Assembly (NCBI GenBank): GCA_003194525.1
Contig: NBIV01000011.1
Span: 1 to 64,000, forward strand
Direction of reading: 5' to 3'
DNA from: Gracilariopsis chorda
Taxonomy: Eukaryota; Rhodophyta; Florideophyceae; Gracilariales; Gracilariaceae
Length of the DNA: 64,000 bases
A program made the position numbers and the translations under genes. Shown here one piece after another: positions 29,720 to 42,398 of the stretch. Within the stretch, counting starts at the first letter, position 1. Each line of letters starts with the position of its first letter. Under the pieces are notes generated by a model that saw only the letters and a list, made by a program, of their open reading frames with translations, was not told the origin of the DNA and ran no database searches.

Positions 29720-30441
29720 ATGTCCGACCTTAACGATTTCTTCGCAAAGAAAGACCGTAAGAAGAAGAAGGCAGCAGCCAAATCTGCTCAGGCTGCCGCT
29801 GCAAAAGCTGTTACACCATTGGAGACTCCTTCCGATACTACACCGCCACCTCCCCAGAAACAGCCAGATGACGGATGGATAGAAATTGAGGATGTGCGAG
29901 GTTCCCAGGTTAACACTGGCGGTCGAACCATTGTTCAGCTCAAGCGGTATGATGACCACCCATCCCAGGCCATTTCGCGCGTCCTTTCTTCGGCCTACTG
30001 ACGTTCTCCCTAACTTTTCTGTTATTACAGCGGAGCTGAAGAAAAAGAAACCAGCGTTGATGGCAGTGCTACAGTGGAGAAATTCAGTGGATGGGCGAAG
30101 ACAGATGCAGATCCCCCAACTTGTACGTTGCCGTTCATCTGTACTTATGTTGACAAGAGTACATGTTTAACAGTTCCATCCGACTATATGTGAGCATTTA
30201 CTTACTTCTATCACACTACGTTCATGCAGCAGACGCTCCAGATGAAACTGCTCAAGCTCCTAGTAGCGCTTTCCCTTCTCTTGCCGACGCTGCAAAGGTG
30301 AAGAAAGTCCCCCCGTCGAAGTCAGCTACCAAGGAAGGCCCACCTGTTCGACGCCCAAGGATGAGCCTTGCAGAAAGAGAGAAGCTGATTCAAGCATTGA
30401 CCGCCAACAGAGAACCAATGAAGCCCACTAACAGACCATAG
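29720..30441 (+). CDS. CDV3-like protein
   Basis: Three exons: 29,720-29,946, 30,031-30,122 and 30,230-30,441; introns of 84 and 107 bp with GTATGA and GTACGT donors and TACAG/GCAG acceptors. The summed length is 177 codons in frame. The N-terminus SDLNDFFAKKDRKKKKAAAK matches the DFFAK(R/K)DRKKKK signature of the CDV3 (carnitine deficiency-associated 3) family; a DGWIEIED acidic-aromatic segment, a GWAKTD segment and an AFPSLADAAK motif follow, in the family order. CDV3 proteins are largely disordered and poorly understood, so no activity is claimed. Confidence 0.85.
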
Positions 30442-30585
30442 CGAGTTAAAGCTGAACGAATATAGATCAAACGGCTCAAGAATGGCGTGTCGTCAGATCC
30501 GGAGTTGCAAAGCATTGCGTACAGGGACTAGTCATGCGTACCTGCATCCTCGTCTTTCACGATTCGACATATGCACCGCGTCCGA

Positions 30586-31897
30586 CTACGCCTTGGAGTG
30601 TCTCCTGCGTTTACCTTGCTCCATCTCTTGACGCTCTCGCAGCAGAGCTTCTCGTGCCTCTGCTACATCGCCAAATGTACTTCTCAACACTTGGAATACT
30701 CGCCGCTGAGTCATCTTTGTCTCACTTGATAGCAAGCGAACATTGCGTCGAATAAAATCTTTTGCCTTATCGGCCCGCTTCTCAATCTGCCTTCCCAACG
30801 TTCCACGCTTCTGATTCTGTTTAGGGGGCGGCCCTTTTGCCCTCTGTTCCAAGTGTGGCGGGTGGCTTTTGCCTTCTCTTTTGCCATAATACGGTTCTAT
30901 TTCATCCTCATCTATATCCGAAGGCGATGTCAATGGCCTTCTCACAACGTAGTTGTTAGCTTTTTGTTCCACAGTGTGCCTGTTTTCGAGCTCCTGAGAC
31001 CGAGTACTCTGCAGTTTCTCGGCTCTCTCGCGACATTCGTCTGCACCGCGATTCTCAGGCAAAAGTCCTTGCTTCTCGAGGTCCTCCCACGCCTCTATTG
31101 GGGACAACTTCGTAGCACTCACTCCAGTCTTAGAAAACTTTCGCCGAACCTTGGCGCAGAGTCGAATGATTGTGTTGTCTTCAACCATAGTCCACCTATG
31201 GCCAGCGTGTTTAGGGCATGCAGTTTCCAACTCATTTCGTTCCCGCTTAATCTTATGTTTGACCTTTTGAGCTGATTCATCGATAGGACCATTGACGTCG
31301 TCGGCGTTTGCAATTGGCTCTATTGCATCATGGTCGTTTTCAAAGCTCTTCGGTTTTGAATGATATTGATCCTGTTTCACCGCAACACGACTCTTTTTAC
31401 GGCTTCTTTCTATGTGGTGTGCCTTCCTTTGTCGTTTTCGGCTATGGCGACCATTTCCATTTTCATCCGAGTCTTCGAGGCGTTCTGTACCGGCCTCCTC
31501 ATATTTCTCATGACCGTTCTGTTTGGCATAGCCCCTTTGATGAGAAGCAGACATAGCTTGATTGATTCTTTGCTGTCGAGAAGAGGGCCAGCGCAATGAT
31601 GCAGCTTTCCTACTGGGGACAATGCCATTTCTGGGTGAAACGCGAAAATCTTCCAGCTCCAGCAGCTTACCGGCATCTATACAGCTCTGAACGTATTCAA
31701 TTGAATGCAGAGCATAACCTCTTGGTGATGGCCTTGAAAGCGGGTCTATAAGTGATATGATATGTGAGCCGGGATTGCCAGGATGTGAAACTGTTTTTTC
31801 CGCCATGCTTGGTTATCAAACGCTCGGTTGCAACCCGTCCTACCTTGTTAAGGCTGATATAGAAGTATAATGGACGGGGAATATGCCGGTTCTGGTA
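30586..31897 (-). CDS. RAP1: Rap1-like telomere protein (BRCT, Myb, RCT-like), frame break in the BRCT
   Basis: Within the 406-codon frame starting at 31,806 are the second half of a BRCT domain (HIISLIDPLSR, then HSIEYVQSCIDAGKLLELEDFRV), a Rap1-type Myb domain (GHRWTMVEDNTIIRLCAKV, then a W in EAWEDLEKQG) and a C-terminal helical segment (RRVFQVLRSTFGDVAEAREAL) like the RCT domain. The first half of the BRCT (YFYISLNK, then ERLITKHGG) lies just upstream in another frame; the two meet at a run of six T at 31,794-31,799 (plus strand). One base fewer there would join them. A possible acceptor (ACCAG) near 31,897 suggests a further 5' exon. The role in telomere binding is inferred from domain order. 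Confidence 0.75.
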
Positions 31898-34800
31898 CGT
31901 GATCGGCCGGGTGAAAAGATGAGATAGATTCTTCATGATAATGCACAAAGAGTATGAACCGGGCACATATGGGAAGCAGAGATGCGCAATGCTAACTACA
32001 CAAGTTTCCGGATTCGTCTTTTGGCTTCTGGCTCCTCGATCAGAAGGGTAGAGTGGTTCAGCTACAAAGAGGTGTAAACCAGGATACAGGCAACCATTAC
32101 CGGATGCACTTTCTTTCCCGCTGGGGCAAGCTGAGGGTGCGTTGACAAAAAGGGCGATATGCGGAGAGTTCAATGCTTCGGACAAGAAGGCAGGGCGTTC
32201 ATCTTCTGACTGAGAAGACTTCGAGTGGAGATGGTATTCATTCTCCAAGATAGGTTGGCATCATATATGTGCTGTAGCACATGTTGGGGCGTTTTCGGTT
32301 CGAGCGCACGACTGGCGGGAAGTTGTATTTCACTCCCGCACTGTCTGTTTGAATACGATGTGCACAAAGAGTGGAACTTTCGAATAATGAGCAGAGAACC
32401 AACAACGTGCTGTATTTTTTGGAAAAAGAATGGAAGGTAGATTTTAGTTGTCTTTTGCAGATTTTTTGAGACTACCTCTGTATATGGATAGTAGATTGCT
32501 TGATGCCATTGAACGTTGAGGTCAAACGATTCCTCCTTGTCGGAGGGAGCGCACGCGCCGTCGTGCATGTATGAGAATAGGATGTTTGTTCATATCAATG
32601 CTGAAGTCAATTATCTTATCAGCATCGAGAAAGCCCTCTAGTTCTGTCTAAAGCAGTGTGTTCTTTCAATAAGACGAGTGGTTTGCAGAAACGCTACACG
32701 GTACCTAATACAGCTTGCTGTGACGTTCTTCGACGAAATGTGCTTTCTCTCTAGCAACAGAATCCACAGCTGCAGCAAGACAAGAAGCCCCTTGTCACTC
32801 TCTGATAAGGGTTTTGTCATCAGCCATTTTGCCGAAATAATCTACGATGACGATGGTGATTCAATGCTACAAACAGGGACCTGCGAGTGACATTTCTCTC
32901 TCTTTTTACAGAGTATAGGTGCCTATTTGTAATTCCTACACAGCGCAGATCGTTTCCGTTCAAAGAAACGTTCTCTCACAAGGTAGACCAACAGAAATAT
33001 ATTGGTCTCCTGTGGAGATCCAACCACAGATCCGTTTCGCTTTCCTAAAGAGAAGGGAAGTCATGCACCCCACGTGAAGGCGGATCGCATGGGCTCCAGT
33101 GACATTTGAAAGCGTAGCGTTTCGAAAGGATCTGAAGATGAACAAAAGCGAGTTGCACTGAGAGGTAGAATATGTTTTCATGCGTGAGCACTCTCAGATT
33201 TGATTCAAGTGTCTTAAGATTATCCCAGAAAGGGAGAATAGGAGGTCAAGTTTTAGAGGCTTTGAACATGTGGGCTAAGAACCGGTTGTTACACACAGCT
33301 TTTAAGGGATATCCTCATAAGAGACTCCCACAGCGTTGAAAATTCAGGTCCTCGTAGACACATGCGTTTCCTTCGACGTAGTGCGCTTTAGTCCTGCTTG
33401 TGTAAACCGGAGAGAATTATAATCAGTTATTCAGTCTGCCCAAGGAAACTCAGCCTTCAGAGCAGAGAAGAGACCCGACGGAGACCAGAATAAGTGTAGT
33501 AATTGGACACAAAGTGCCCAACATAAGGAAGAAAAAGGAGCCTGTTTCCAAAGTATGAAGAAGTAAAGCCATCTTGTCTTTGCCCTTTTAAGAAGCGACG
33601 TGTGTATCAGGCACCTGCACCATCTCGCCTTTTTCGAAGTCTATCTGACTTATGCTCCCGATCGGATCGCATTAGATGCTCCCAGTTGCACGTCTGATAT
33701 GTAGCTTGGAATTGTGGAAGCCCCTGTGCAATGAATTGGAACGGCCACTGATTATATCCGTAAGACTTGGCGAGATGCGCTTCGCGGTCGATCCAATCGC
33801 GGCTGTTCGCCTGCACGGGATACCTACTGTTTAGTTGAATATCAAGCGATAAGAAATATCCACCCAGCCATCGATATGATACGCATGCAAAGCAGAGTTC
33901 TTTCACGACAGAGGGTGCATGGTATGTACGTTGCCATTAGAATAGCATATTGCGTTGCCCATTCTTTCTTTGTGTCGCAAGATATGAATCGCATACCCGA
34001 ATTGGTACCTATAAAGCATTTTCATATGATGCACCCAACATCGAAGGAATGCAAGGTTTGCCGAGATATCAAATCGAAGTGCGTTGTCTCAACGATCATG
34101 AGACCGACGCGAGATGGGTTCGCCAGTTTTCGAAGTGCTATGCTTTTGAACAAGATTCCACATACCTTTGGATAGAACAGCGGGCGTAAAATGCAAATCT
34201 CCCCGCGCTCTGGTATACTACGTTTGTTAATGAAACGTCTCGTGAAACACAAGTGTGAGTAGACCAATTTGGGAAATGCTTTCACACAGAATCACTCAGA
34301 CAACGACGAGAATGGCATCGAGTTTATGAGGCTGGAGTATAGCTGTATCGTCAGGGGACGAGTTTCTTGACAACCAACGGATAGGTAGCAAAGCTGCACG
34401 TAAAGCGCCTCTAAGGTTTGCATGGTGTGGAAGAGGTATGAAACCTTTTCGAATTCAAAAATCCGCGCCAGTGCGCCATATTTTACTGTATTTTCTTCGC
34501 GTGCAAAAGGCGTCCCACGCCTCCTTACAGACGGCTGCCACGTCCTCGGGAGCATGCGCCGTGACTTGGTTGGCCCAGTGGTCCGTTACCATTCCCCCGC
34601 ACCCAATCTGTTCACATCCCACTAACCGCTGGTACGTTCATTTCTTCCTCTCCGTCCTGCGCTGAGAGTTGAAACTACTGCCAGTCAAAGGATATGTCCT
34701 TCCATTATGCGTCGACCCTGTGCCTAGTAACCACGTTTTTGAACACAAACCAAGCACTTTCATGCAACCAATATACGTACAACAAGGAAGCACGCGATCT

Positions 34801-36854
34801 TCTTCCCTCGTGATAAGAAACGTGTGCACGATTACATGAAAATCTCCTTCCAAGCGTCCAGATCCAGATATGCAACGTTGTTAGTCCTTCACATCAAGTT
34901 CCGTTAAAACTCTTGAGCTCTTCCATTTCTGAGAAGCACTTGTCGATTACAGCAGTCATGCTGTGACGCTTCCTTCAGCTTTTCTTCTCTAATTTTTCAA
35001 ACAACATGAAATTAGATGCCATTTCTTCGGAAGGCGTCTCGTTTTTCGACTCTGCTATCAACATGTGGGCCTTTGCAAATCGCACGAACCGGTTCCTGCC
35101 CTACAGTCGAGCCACCAACCACTTCTGTCCATGTACATCTTGTGAAGCTCTTTCATAGATCTTGCAAGCTTTTTACGGAATCCAGGAATGCAAATATGTG
35201 TGGCTAGCACCAGAAGTAGAGATTTCAATATCGACTTTCATCAAATCCGAAGTGTTTCACCCCGACAATATCAGTTTAGAGCATGACGAGGAAAAAACAT
35301 CAAATCCGACCTGATTCCGAGCTTTCCAACATCGTTCCACAAACAAAAGGTCCAAAACCTCATTTCCAGCATCTTTTCATGGCCATGCTCTTTTGAAGTG
35401 GAATGTAGGAGTAAGTACAAGCCACAAAATAACAATTCGTCTGAATACTAGATATTCAGCGCTTGTTCTCGTGCCTTCAAGTCTTGTGATATACAAAATC
35501 TTTGCCATTTTCTGTTCTGCTGCTTTCATGAGCTGTTTTTCATGCATCATGATTTAATACGCTGAGAACTGATGCAGAAAGAACCATTGGTTCACTACCA
35601 ACCGTACAAAAAGAAGCTTGAGCTGCTTTTTTTCTGTACCCACTGCACAGTATGCATGTTTGGGGTCTCCGGAAGTTTGATCACTGCCATGGGAACCGCG
35701 CTCATCTTATGTACAACAATAAGAAACTCCAAGAGCGTTTAATGTGCTTATGACGTTATAAACTAAATCAGGAAGAAAAGAACTTTTCAAATCTGCTAAG
35801 CATTGCGAGCATGACCAGTCAGAGATTCAACTGCTCTCATAAAAATCATGCAGAGATAAGTATGTTTCATAGACGTGCTCCTTTTTCGGAGCTTTTGAAT
35901 GTTCCAGATATAGCTTCACTCGCTGCTCGGTGAATGCGCCAGTGCAAGTCCTGGTTACGATACCAGAGCACATGGGCTACCTCATAGATGTAGAACTTGC
36001 ATCTCAACGCTCTGTTGTAAATGATATACTGTGGACGAGGCCATGCTGTCCCAAACCAGCGCAGTTATTCTCGAACAACAACATCTTTAACTCGAAGGTT
36101 TTCATATCCAGCCGTATTATGGACGCCATACTGGCTCTCATGTCACGAAGAAAATTTTCCACTCCCTAGTAATAGTCTGGCTGTAACTGACGCGACGTTT
36201 GGCTGTATTGGAGTATTTGTCTTCAATGCTCACGGGACGCCGCCAGGATCCACGCACAAAGAAGTGAGTCACAAGCTTGAGAAAGAGCTTTTTGGAAACT
36301 TGTGACTCGAATCAGCTGAGCGGAAGGGGCCCATGTAGTAGTTCCAGTTTTGATACTCTGATTGGGACCTCTGAAAGGCTTAAGCATTCAAAGACAAGAA
36401 ATGGAATTGGTCTGACTTTAGGTTGAGATCGTTACTGTTTCCATCCGTTCCATTCGGAGCGAGTAGAAAAATCAGATATATGCGTTTGCTCAGAGTGAAG
36501 GATGCCATTATCCGCATGAATGAAGGCATCGTCTGTCACTATAAGTGCTGGGCTTGTCGTTATGTATATTGCAAATCTCTTGCATCGTTTCTCTATTCAT
36601 GAGTTGCAGAACACTATTTATTTTCGTGGGTCACAACGAGAACGATATGGCTGATATCAACAAGCTTCACAAAAGGAATTGACTCGAATTACAAGAATAC
36701 AAGACTGTTCTAATCTCTCCTAGAAGAGATCTGCATGGGATTGCATTCAACGACACGCAAGTGGTTGAAGACACGTAAGGCAAATTCGTTGGCTACGATT
36801 GCCTCATGATGCACCCTCTAGGCGGGGATGCGAACTGCAATCGGTAATGAATGG
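31898..36854. other. Long gene-poor, AT-richer stretch
   Basis: Only short ORFs on both strands. The 31,697-32,248 minus ORF may hold a 5' exon of the Rap1-like gene (a GTGTAG donor near 32,003). Weak protein-like segments occur at 33,607-33,906 (minus), 33,950-34,189 (plus) and 36,021-36,305 (plus), but I recognise no domain. They may be old element debris. No RNA gene seen. Confidence 0.5.
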
Positions 36855-37708
36855 TTACGGTGCCACCTTGTGAACAACGGTTGTGTGACGTTGCAAATGG
36901 CTTTTCTTTTTGAAACTTGCAGGACATCTTGTGCATTCGAATGGGCGGTCGTCTGAGTGCTTCATTCTTTGGTGCTCAGTGAGCCCATTGCGGAATGGAA
37001 AAGAAGCGGGACACTGATCGCACAGGAAATTGCGCTCTTTTCTGTGAATGCTTCTAACGTGTTTGTTCAGATTTCCACGCTGTAGCCAAAAAGAAAGAGC
37101 GGGTTGTTAGAATGGTTGTGGAGTGGGGTGGTAGTCGTGCACATTCAAGAGGTGTAAGACACGCATGAAACATACCTCTCCAAACGACAGGCTGCACTCT
37201 TCGCAATGAAAATCTCTCGCCTTCTCATGTACCGTCTTCTTATGCTTTCGGACATCTGCCCGCTGGGTAAACCTACAGGGAACACGTGAAAAGAAATAGC
37301 GGTCAAGTCGAAGTCAGTGGGCGGTCAAAACGGCCATGGGCATATGCGTGGGGGGAAAAAAAGGCCTGTATACCTTTTAAAGCACTGCTCGCACTCGAAC
37401 AACTTGATTTGTGGGGTGGAAGAGCTAGGGCGACCGGGTTCTCGAATGGGATCATTGAGCAAGGACGGGATAGCGATTCGTTGGTTGGAGTTAGCCACAG
37501 CCATGGTTGGTTCGCGCTTAATTGGAGGGATCCAGTCGGAGGAGTTGGAGTGTGAGTGTGAGATTTCGCGGGGTGATTGCTTGCGCGGAATATTGTCAAA
37601 AGACGAAAGCGGTGGAAGGGGGTTGATGTTCAGGGGGGCGCGACGCGGCCTTGTAGAAGAGCTGGGTTGGTCGAAGGAGGAAGAATGAGAAGAGGATGGA
37701 CGGTACAT
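36855..37708 (-). CDS. C2H2 zinc-finger protein with four fingers
   Basis: Three exons not visible as one ORF: 37,374-37,708, 37,176-37,272 and 36,855-37,079; introns of 101 and 96 bp with GTATAC and GTATGT donors and GTAG/ACAG acceptors. The splice joins fall inside fingers 1 and 2 and keep the frame; 218 residues from the Met at 37,708 (245 if the in-frame Met at 37,789 is used). Fingers begin CEQC, CEEC, CDQC and CTRC, each with the CX2CX12HX3-4H spacing. The N-terminal half is Ser/Pro-rich, low complexity. Probably a nuclear DNA-binding regulator; target unknown. Its upstream side is a GC-rich island. Confidence 0.85.
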
Positions 37709-37829
37709 GGCGAGGAGAGGTTGGACCTTAAATAGGAAAGTAGGACAGGAATGACGAGAGAATAGTGAGGCAACGCAGTTGTGTTGCATGAAGTGTCATG
37801 ATTGATAGGGATCGTGTGTGTTTTTATGT

Positions 37830-38640
37830 GCGAAATGTGGAAGGAGGAAGAGGAAACATGGAGGCGGGAGGTGGAGATAAGTGCGGGGGGGTGGAGGTCG
37901 AACGTGGGGAAACAGTATGGCGGGGGGGCCTCGAGGGAAGAGGCAAAGAGCTTTCAATGAAAGCCAACTGGTTTTGCTGCGTGGACTGGGGAGATGGCGC
38001 TGGCTGTGGTATGTGAGCGAAAGGCGGGGTGGTGGGTGGCGGGATATGCACCGCGGGAAGGCGCATCGTGGTTGGCGCGGCGGCGCTGCGAGCGTAGCGT
38101 AGGTGCGCGCAGTCGGTGAAAGCCAGTTGCAGGAGCGCCATCGCGCCGCCAGCCGCCAGGCCACGGGGCACGCGGCGCGCAGCTGCGCCAGCCAGCAGCG
38201 CGTGCGCCGCGCGCGCCACCACCTTACACTGGTCCACTGCCCCGCTGTAAGCCGCGAGCGCAGATGCATTCGCTCGTTTCACGCGCGTGCGACAACAAGG
38301 CACGCGTTTCTCTCTGCGCCCGCGTGGTGTGGTCCGCACGCAGACGGGCGTGCGTACACACCTGCTCAAGCCTCGTCCGCCCCGGCCGCCCCTCCCCCCC
38401 CCCCCCCCCACCCCGCCGCAAGAGCAGGAGAAAAGGGTGCTCCATCCAGTCCGCAGCTTTCTTCTCTCGGCCCCTCTCGTGCGTGCGCCTTCTTGCTTCA
38501 ATCTTGACGCGCTGGCTTCCACCTGCTCCTCCTCCACACTCTCGACGCTGTCCCAACCTCGTTCCATTCTGCGTCGACTTAGACACCAACCGCTGGCTTG
38601 GCGCGAGACTGACATCATGTATGTATGTGCCCAATCCACG
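37830..38640. promoter_or_regulatory. GC-rich CpG island-like region upstream of the zinc-finger gene
   Basis: CpG-dense sequence with GCGCGC blocks (about 38,150-38,240), a run of about 16 C at 38,394-38,409 and G-rich to C-rich polarity. Overlapping long ORFs on both strands are Arg/Pro/Ala-rich composition artefacts. It resembles the island at 18,342-19,236 in composition. A gene in the plus direction may start here, but I recognise none. Confidence 0.5.
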
Positions 38641-41265
38641 CTACGGCTGAACAAGAATAGTCTCAGTTGTTTTCACCCCCCCCTCCGCCCCCTGCGTACA
38701 GACCTCCTTCTTGCAGCGTCCATCAACGATATCGACACGTGCAGTTGCACCCTTGGCCCCTCACTCCGTGGTGGAGTCCAAGTTCATTTTCCACCAAGAA
38801 CTGCTCCAATTCACAACGTAGTTGCCAGTTCTGGCTGCGTTCCCGATCTTTGCCCTTTTCGCGTTCGATGTGTGTCAGCCATCGGTTACGCTCCGTGAAC
38901 TAAAGCTTCTTACTGCGAGACTCGTCCCGCATTGAGAGAGCCGCGAGCGCATTTTCAACGTTCAACGTAGTACAACACACACCCGCGATGCCCGTCTCGT
39001 TTTTAGATGACACTAACGGGAAACAAGCAAAATATATTACCGCTTGAGTCGGAGTTACAAACCCACCCTTCTATAGAGAAACAACTTGTTCTAGGCAACA
39101 GAAACAGTCATACAGCTAACAGTTCTTCTCCTTCCTACAAAACTAAATCTTTCTAACCTTCCGCTCTCCTTCTTCCTCCCACCCTCACCACTAGTCCACT
39201 CATCTGTGCTCTGAATACATGAACTCTCACAATATTCATTCATGCCATTTTTCATGGGTTCCATGTTCATAGCTTGGCTTGTACGCGACCAAGAAGGTAC
39301 CCTTCTTGAGATTCTTCAGCATTATTGACCATGGAAGCGTACAGCGATCAATATTGACTTCTCCCTTGTTGGTTACACCTCGTTTGTTCCATTTCGTGGC
39401 CTGACTCACATGGAATGGACGGCTACCACGGGTACCTACTATTTTATTTCCAAGTCCAAAATATGCGTCACGTGCTACACTCCAGAGGCTTGAACTTGCC
39501 TGCCACAAAGACATGTCTAAAAGCTAACCCTCTTGTTCTCTCTGTTCCGCAGACTATCCCCCCCGTACACCGGCCTATGAATCTTTCATCTTGCTCCAGT
39601 TTTATAGAATTTTGCCACTCCTTGATGCACGGAATGGTGTTTGCCCTAGGCAGGAGTCGTCGGCGATTCCGGCGTGGCTGCGACAACTACTTGGCGGAGA
39701 TGCAAAAGGTTACAAACACAAAAAATAGAGTTTTCGAATTCAAGTTTTCAAAGGTCGTGGTAGTGAACGACCGTACCACATATGAGGACATCTCATGAGA
39801 CATTCTCTCCCCATACAGCTATCGACCTGTTCAAAATTAAACATCCTGCAGAAGAATGAAGAGATACTTCACACTTGCTCACTTACTGGCTCAGTGATCC
39901 CTTACCGCAATGATGAGTATGAAATTGCAGTTCCAGATAGGTTACGAACGCTATAAAATTATCAACAAGATGTGGTGGCGTTAACTTATGCACAAAAAAA
40001 GCTCACATAGGTCCACCTTTCAGAGCATCCTTTACGCCAAAATCTATTTTGTAAGTTTTAGCGATAGCATGAAAAAGGCGTCCCCAGTCTGTGTCAGACC
40101 ACACACTCACAGTGCGGCCGGCGGCAAGCGCACAAAGGATTTACTACCATATCTACCGGTTGAGAAAAGAAGAATTAAATTACTAATTAGATGATTTAGT
40201 CTTTTTGTGCTTGCCCCACCGGTGTGTTTTTTGTGGGTCGAAGGTCCTACCTCTTCTTTACTTGTTGTGCTGCTTGTTTGGTTTTTATGTCTTATCTCCT
40301 CTGTAAAGCTGTTTGGATTTTGAAGGGCGGAATGTAGCATTCTTCGTGATGCTGCTGTTTGACAGTTCCCTGTTGCTGCATTGCTATGCACTAGAAGAGG
40401 TTAAGGTGACTAACAAACGTCGGTGCGGTTTGTGGAATGGATGTCCGTAAAGCAATGGCATTAGGATATCTCCTACAATTTGTTTCATAGATATGCTGTA
40501 GCGGCTATACTGATTAAAATAACTTACTTTTGTATTTGGATATATTATTATATAATAATATGACGGAACGGACAGGTTGATTGTTGTTGAAAGAGGATGA
40601 AGATGGGGGCCCCCGAGGTCTGAGAAAGGTCTGAAGTTCGAACTTGGTCGCCCTTGTGTCTCTCGTCTGAGAGAGAAGGTTTTTATAGACCTTTTCTTTA
40701 TTGAAAGTGGACGCTCTGTAGAGATAGCAGTAAACGTAGTATTCATCTATAGAACTACAATAAAACATTCCTTATCATTGTTCATTTGAAGCCAAATTCC
40801 TGGACAAATTACCATTCGAAGCCAAATTCTTACCCAAATTACCGACTATCTTCGTCGATGTTCTACATATGCGGTGAAGTTTTATGGTATTCTAGATTTG
40901 GTTTGTACCTAGTGACATGTTATATAGGGACATGTTTTCCTCGCCACATCATGCCAAAAATTGTATTTAAAAATAGCGTTTTGGGGTTCATCCTCCAAGT
41001 ATGTGTCATCAAGCCGTGATACACTCCGCGAAATTTAAATAAGTCCAGGTGAATTGCGGCCCAGCTCGCTAAGAGTAAGGCAAGTCAAAGTCGAAAAAGT
41101 AGCTCATAGACGGTGAAATAGAGTAGCATTCAAATTGATAGTTGAGTATTTACGCAGTCGGTTTTCAGGGACATTTCACGAAGATTTCTCGTGTACTCCT
41201 TACAGTACTGGTACACATTGTGAGCTGAATAGAAATGGCAAACGGGCATCACATGTGCCTATTTT
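38641..41265. other. Gene-poor stretch; possible solo-LTR-like segment
   Basis: No protein gene recognised. On the minus strand 40,560-40,770 has a TATAAAA box followed by a pyrimidine-rich, structured segment, which could be the promoter half of a solo LTR; no terminal repeats were found to prove it. Confidence 0.35.
40786..40845 (+). repeat. Two-copy 30-bp tandem repeat
   Basis: Two adjacent units of the form TxGAAGCCAAATTC..ACAAATTACC (40,786-40,815 and 40,816-40,845) differing at a few bases. Confidence 0.8.
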
Positions 41266-42286
41266 GTGAAGCGATTTCACAAAGATTTTGCGATGAAAAG
41301 TGGCCATGAAATCTACAGAAATGGCGGGAAGTGCACTACAAACTGCTACCATAGCAGTTTCTTATACCAAACGGCTGGGAACATACCGGAATTTTCTTTT
41401 CTTCCCACCTATATGTCTACAGTTTTAACGTCCACTTCACCGCTGACCTCGCCCTCTGAGATGGTTACGAACGAGCTCCCTTGCACATCCTGTTCTCTAT
41501 CAGCCTTGAAATCTTTTAACACTCCCAAAGCAAAATTGTACCACTTCTCTGCCACTGACGACCTCATCATCTTAAATAAAACAGCAGCGACGAAGGCGCA
41601 CATTGCTCCTTACAGCAAGATCGCGGCAGCGTTTGCAATGGCGTCTCAAAAAACGAACGATAATGAGGCGGTAACTGTCAAGACAAGCAACAAAAGCATG
41701 AAAAATCGTTACGAGAAAGTACAAGATATCTTTGACAAGAAAAATGCGCAAGAGCGCGTGATATCCGGAGTTGGTAGTAAGGTTACCGAAATGGATGAGT
41801 TGTTTGGTGCGATGGTGGACGCTAGGGAGGTTATTCAACGTGACAAGAGCACCGAGAAGAACAAAAAGCGTCTCCAGGAGTCTGAAAAGGACAGGATGGG
41901 GAAGAAGATGGGTGCGAGCTCGTTGGTTAGGAAAAGCAAGGATGGTCCGGATTTTTAAGGCGAAGCCAATAGTTAAATTGAAGAACAAGGCCAATCTCGA
42001 AGAAGAGGCATTTTATTTGCAGGCTGAGATGGTAATGGCAACGGAGCGGTCTTCGTTCGGACAAGCTGTATAGGAGAAGGAGATCCTGTGTGTCCAAGTC
42101 AAACGAGAAAGCCTGGTTCTAGAGCAAGATCGGCTGAAGGAACAGCAAACGAAGCAAGACAAGGAGAGAGAGCTCTACCACGAGTATCGCGAAGCGCGCA
42201 ATGACCTGAAAATGGAAACATTTAAGCTAATGTTGGAAATGTTTGCAACCACACGTGAGCAGGTATTCGGCTGCTCATCGACTTAA
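41266..42286 (+). pseudogene. Harbinger-associated Myb/SANT-like protein, broken
   Basis: The frame from 41,266 carries FSATDDLIILNKTAA, a Myb-like first helix, then KSMKNRYEKVQDIFDK, matching the K-(S/N)-x(2)-R-(Y/F) part of Myb-like proteins encoded by Harbinger elements, and a charged helical tail. The frame stops at 41,958; the continuation is in another frame with an in-frame TAG at 42,071, and ends in a coiled-coil segment (ERELYHEYREARNDLKMET) at 42,284-42,286. Thus one frameshift and one stop. Function as the transposase partner is by analogy. Confidence 0.6.
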
Positions 42287-42398
42287 AAGAATCCACTTTG
42301 GCGATTCTGAAGAGCTAAGCCAGCGTAGAACGGCGTGCAGGATCTCAGATTTTCCATCTTTTCTAGAAGCCCGAAGAGCGAAGACTAATGCTTTACGT

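Noticed and set aside
33607..36305. Several short ORFs suggestive of genes
   Set aside because: No recognisable domain, no consistent splicing, AT-rich; kept only as a note in the gap entry.
37824..38898. Long ORFs in the second GC-rich island
   Set aside because: Same composition effect; no domain, no splice structure.
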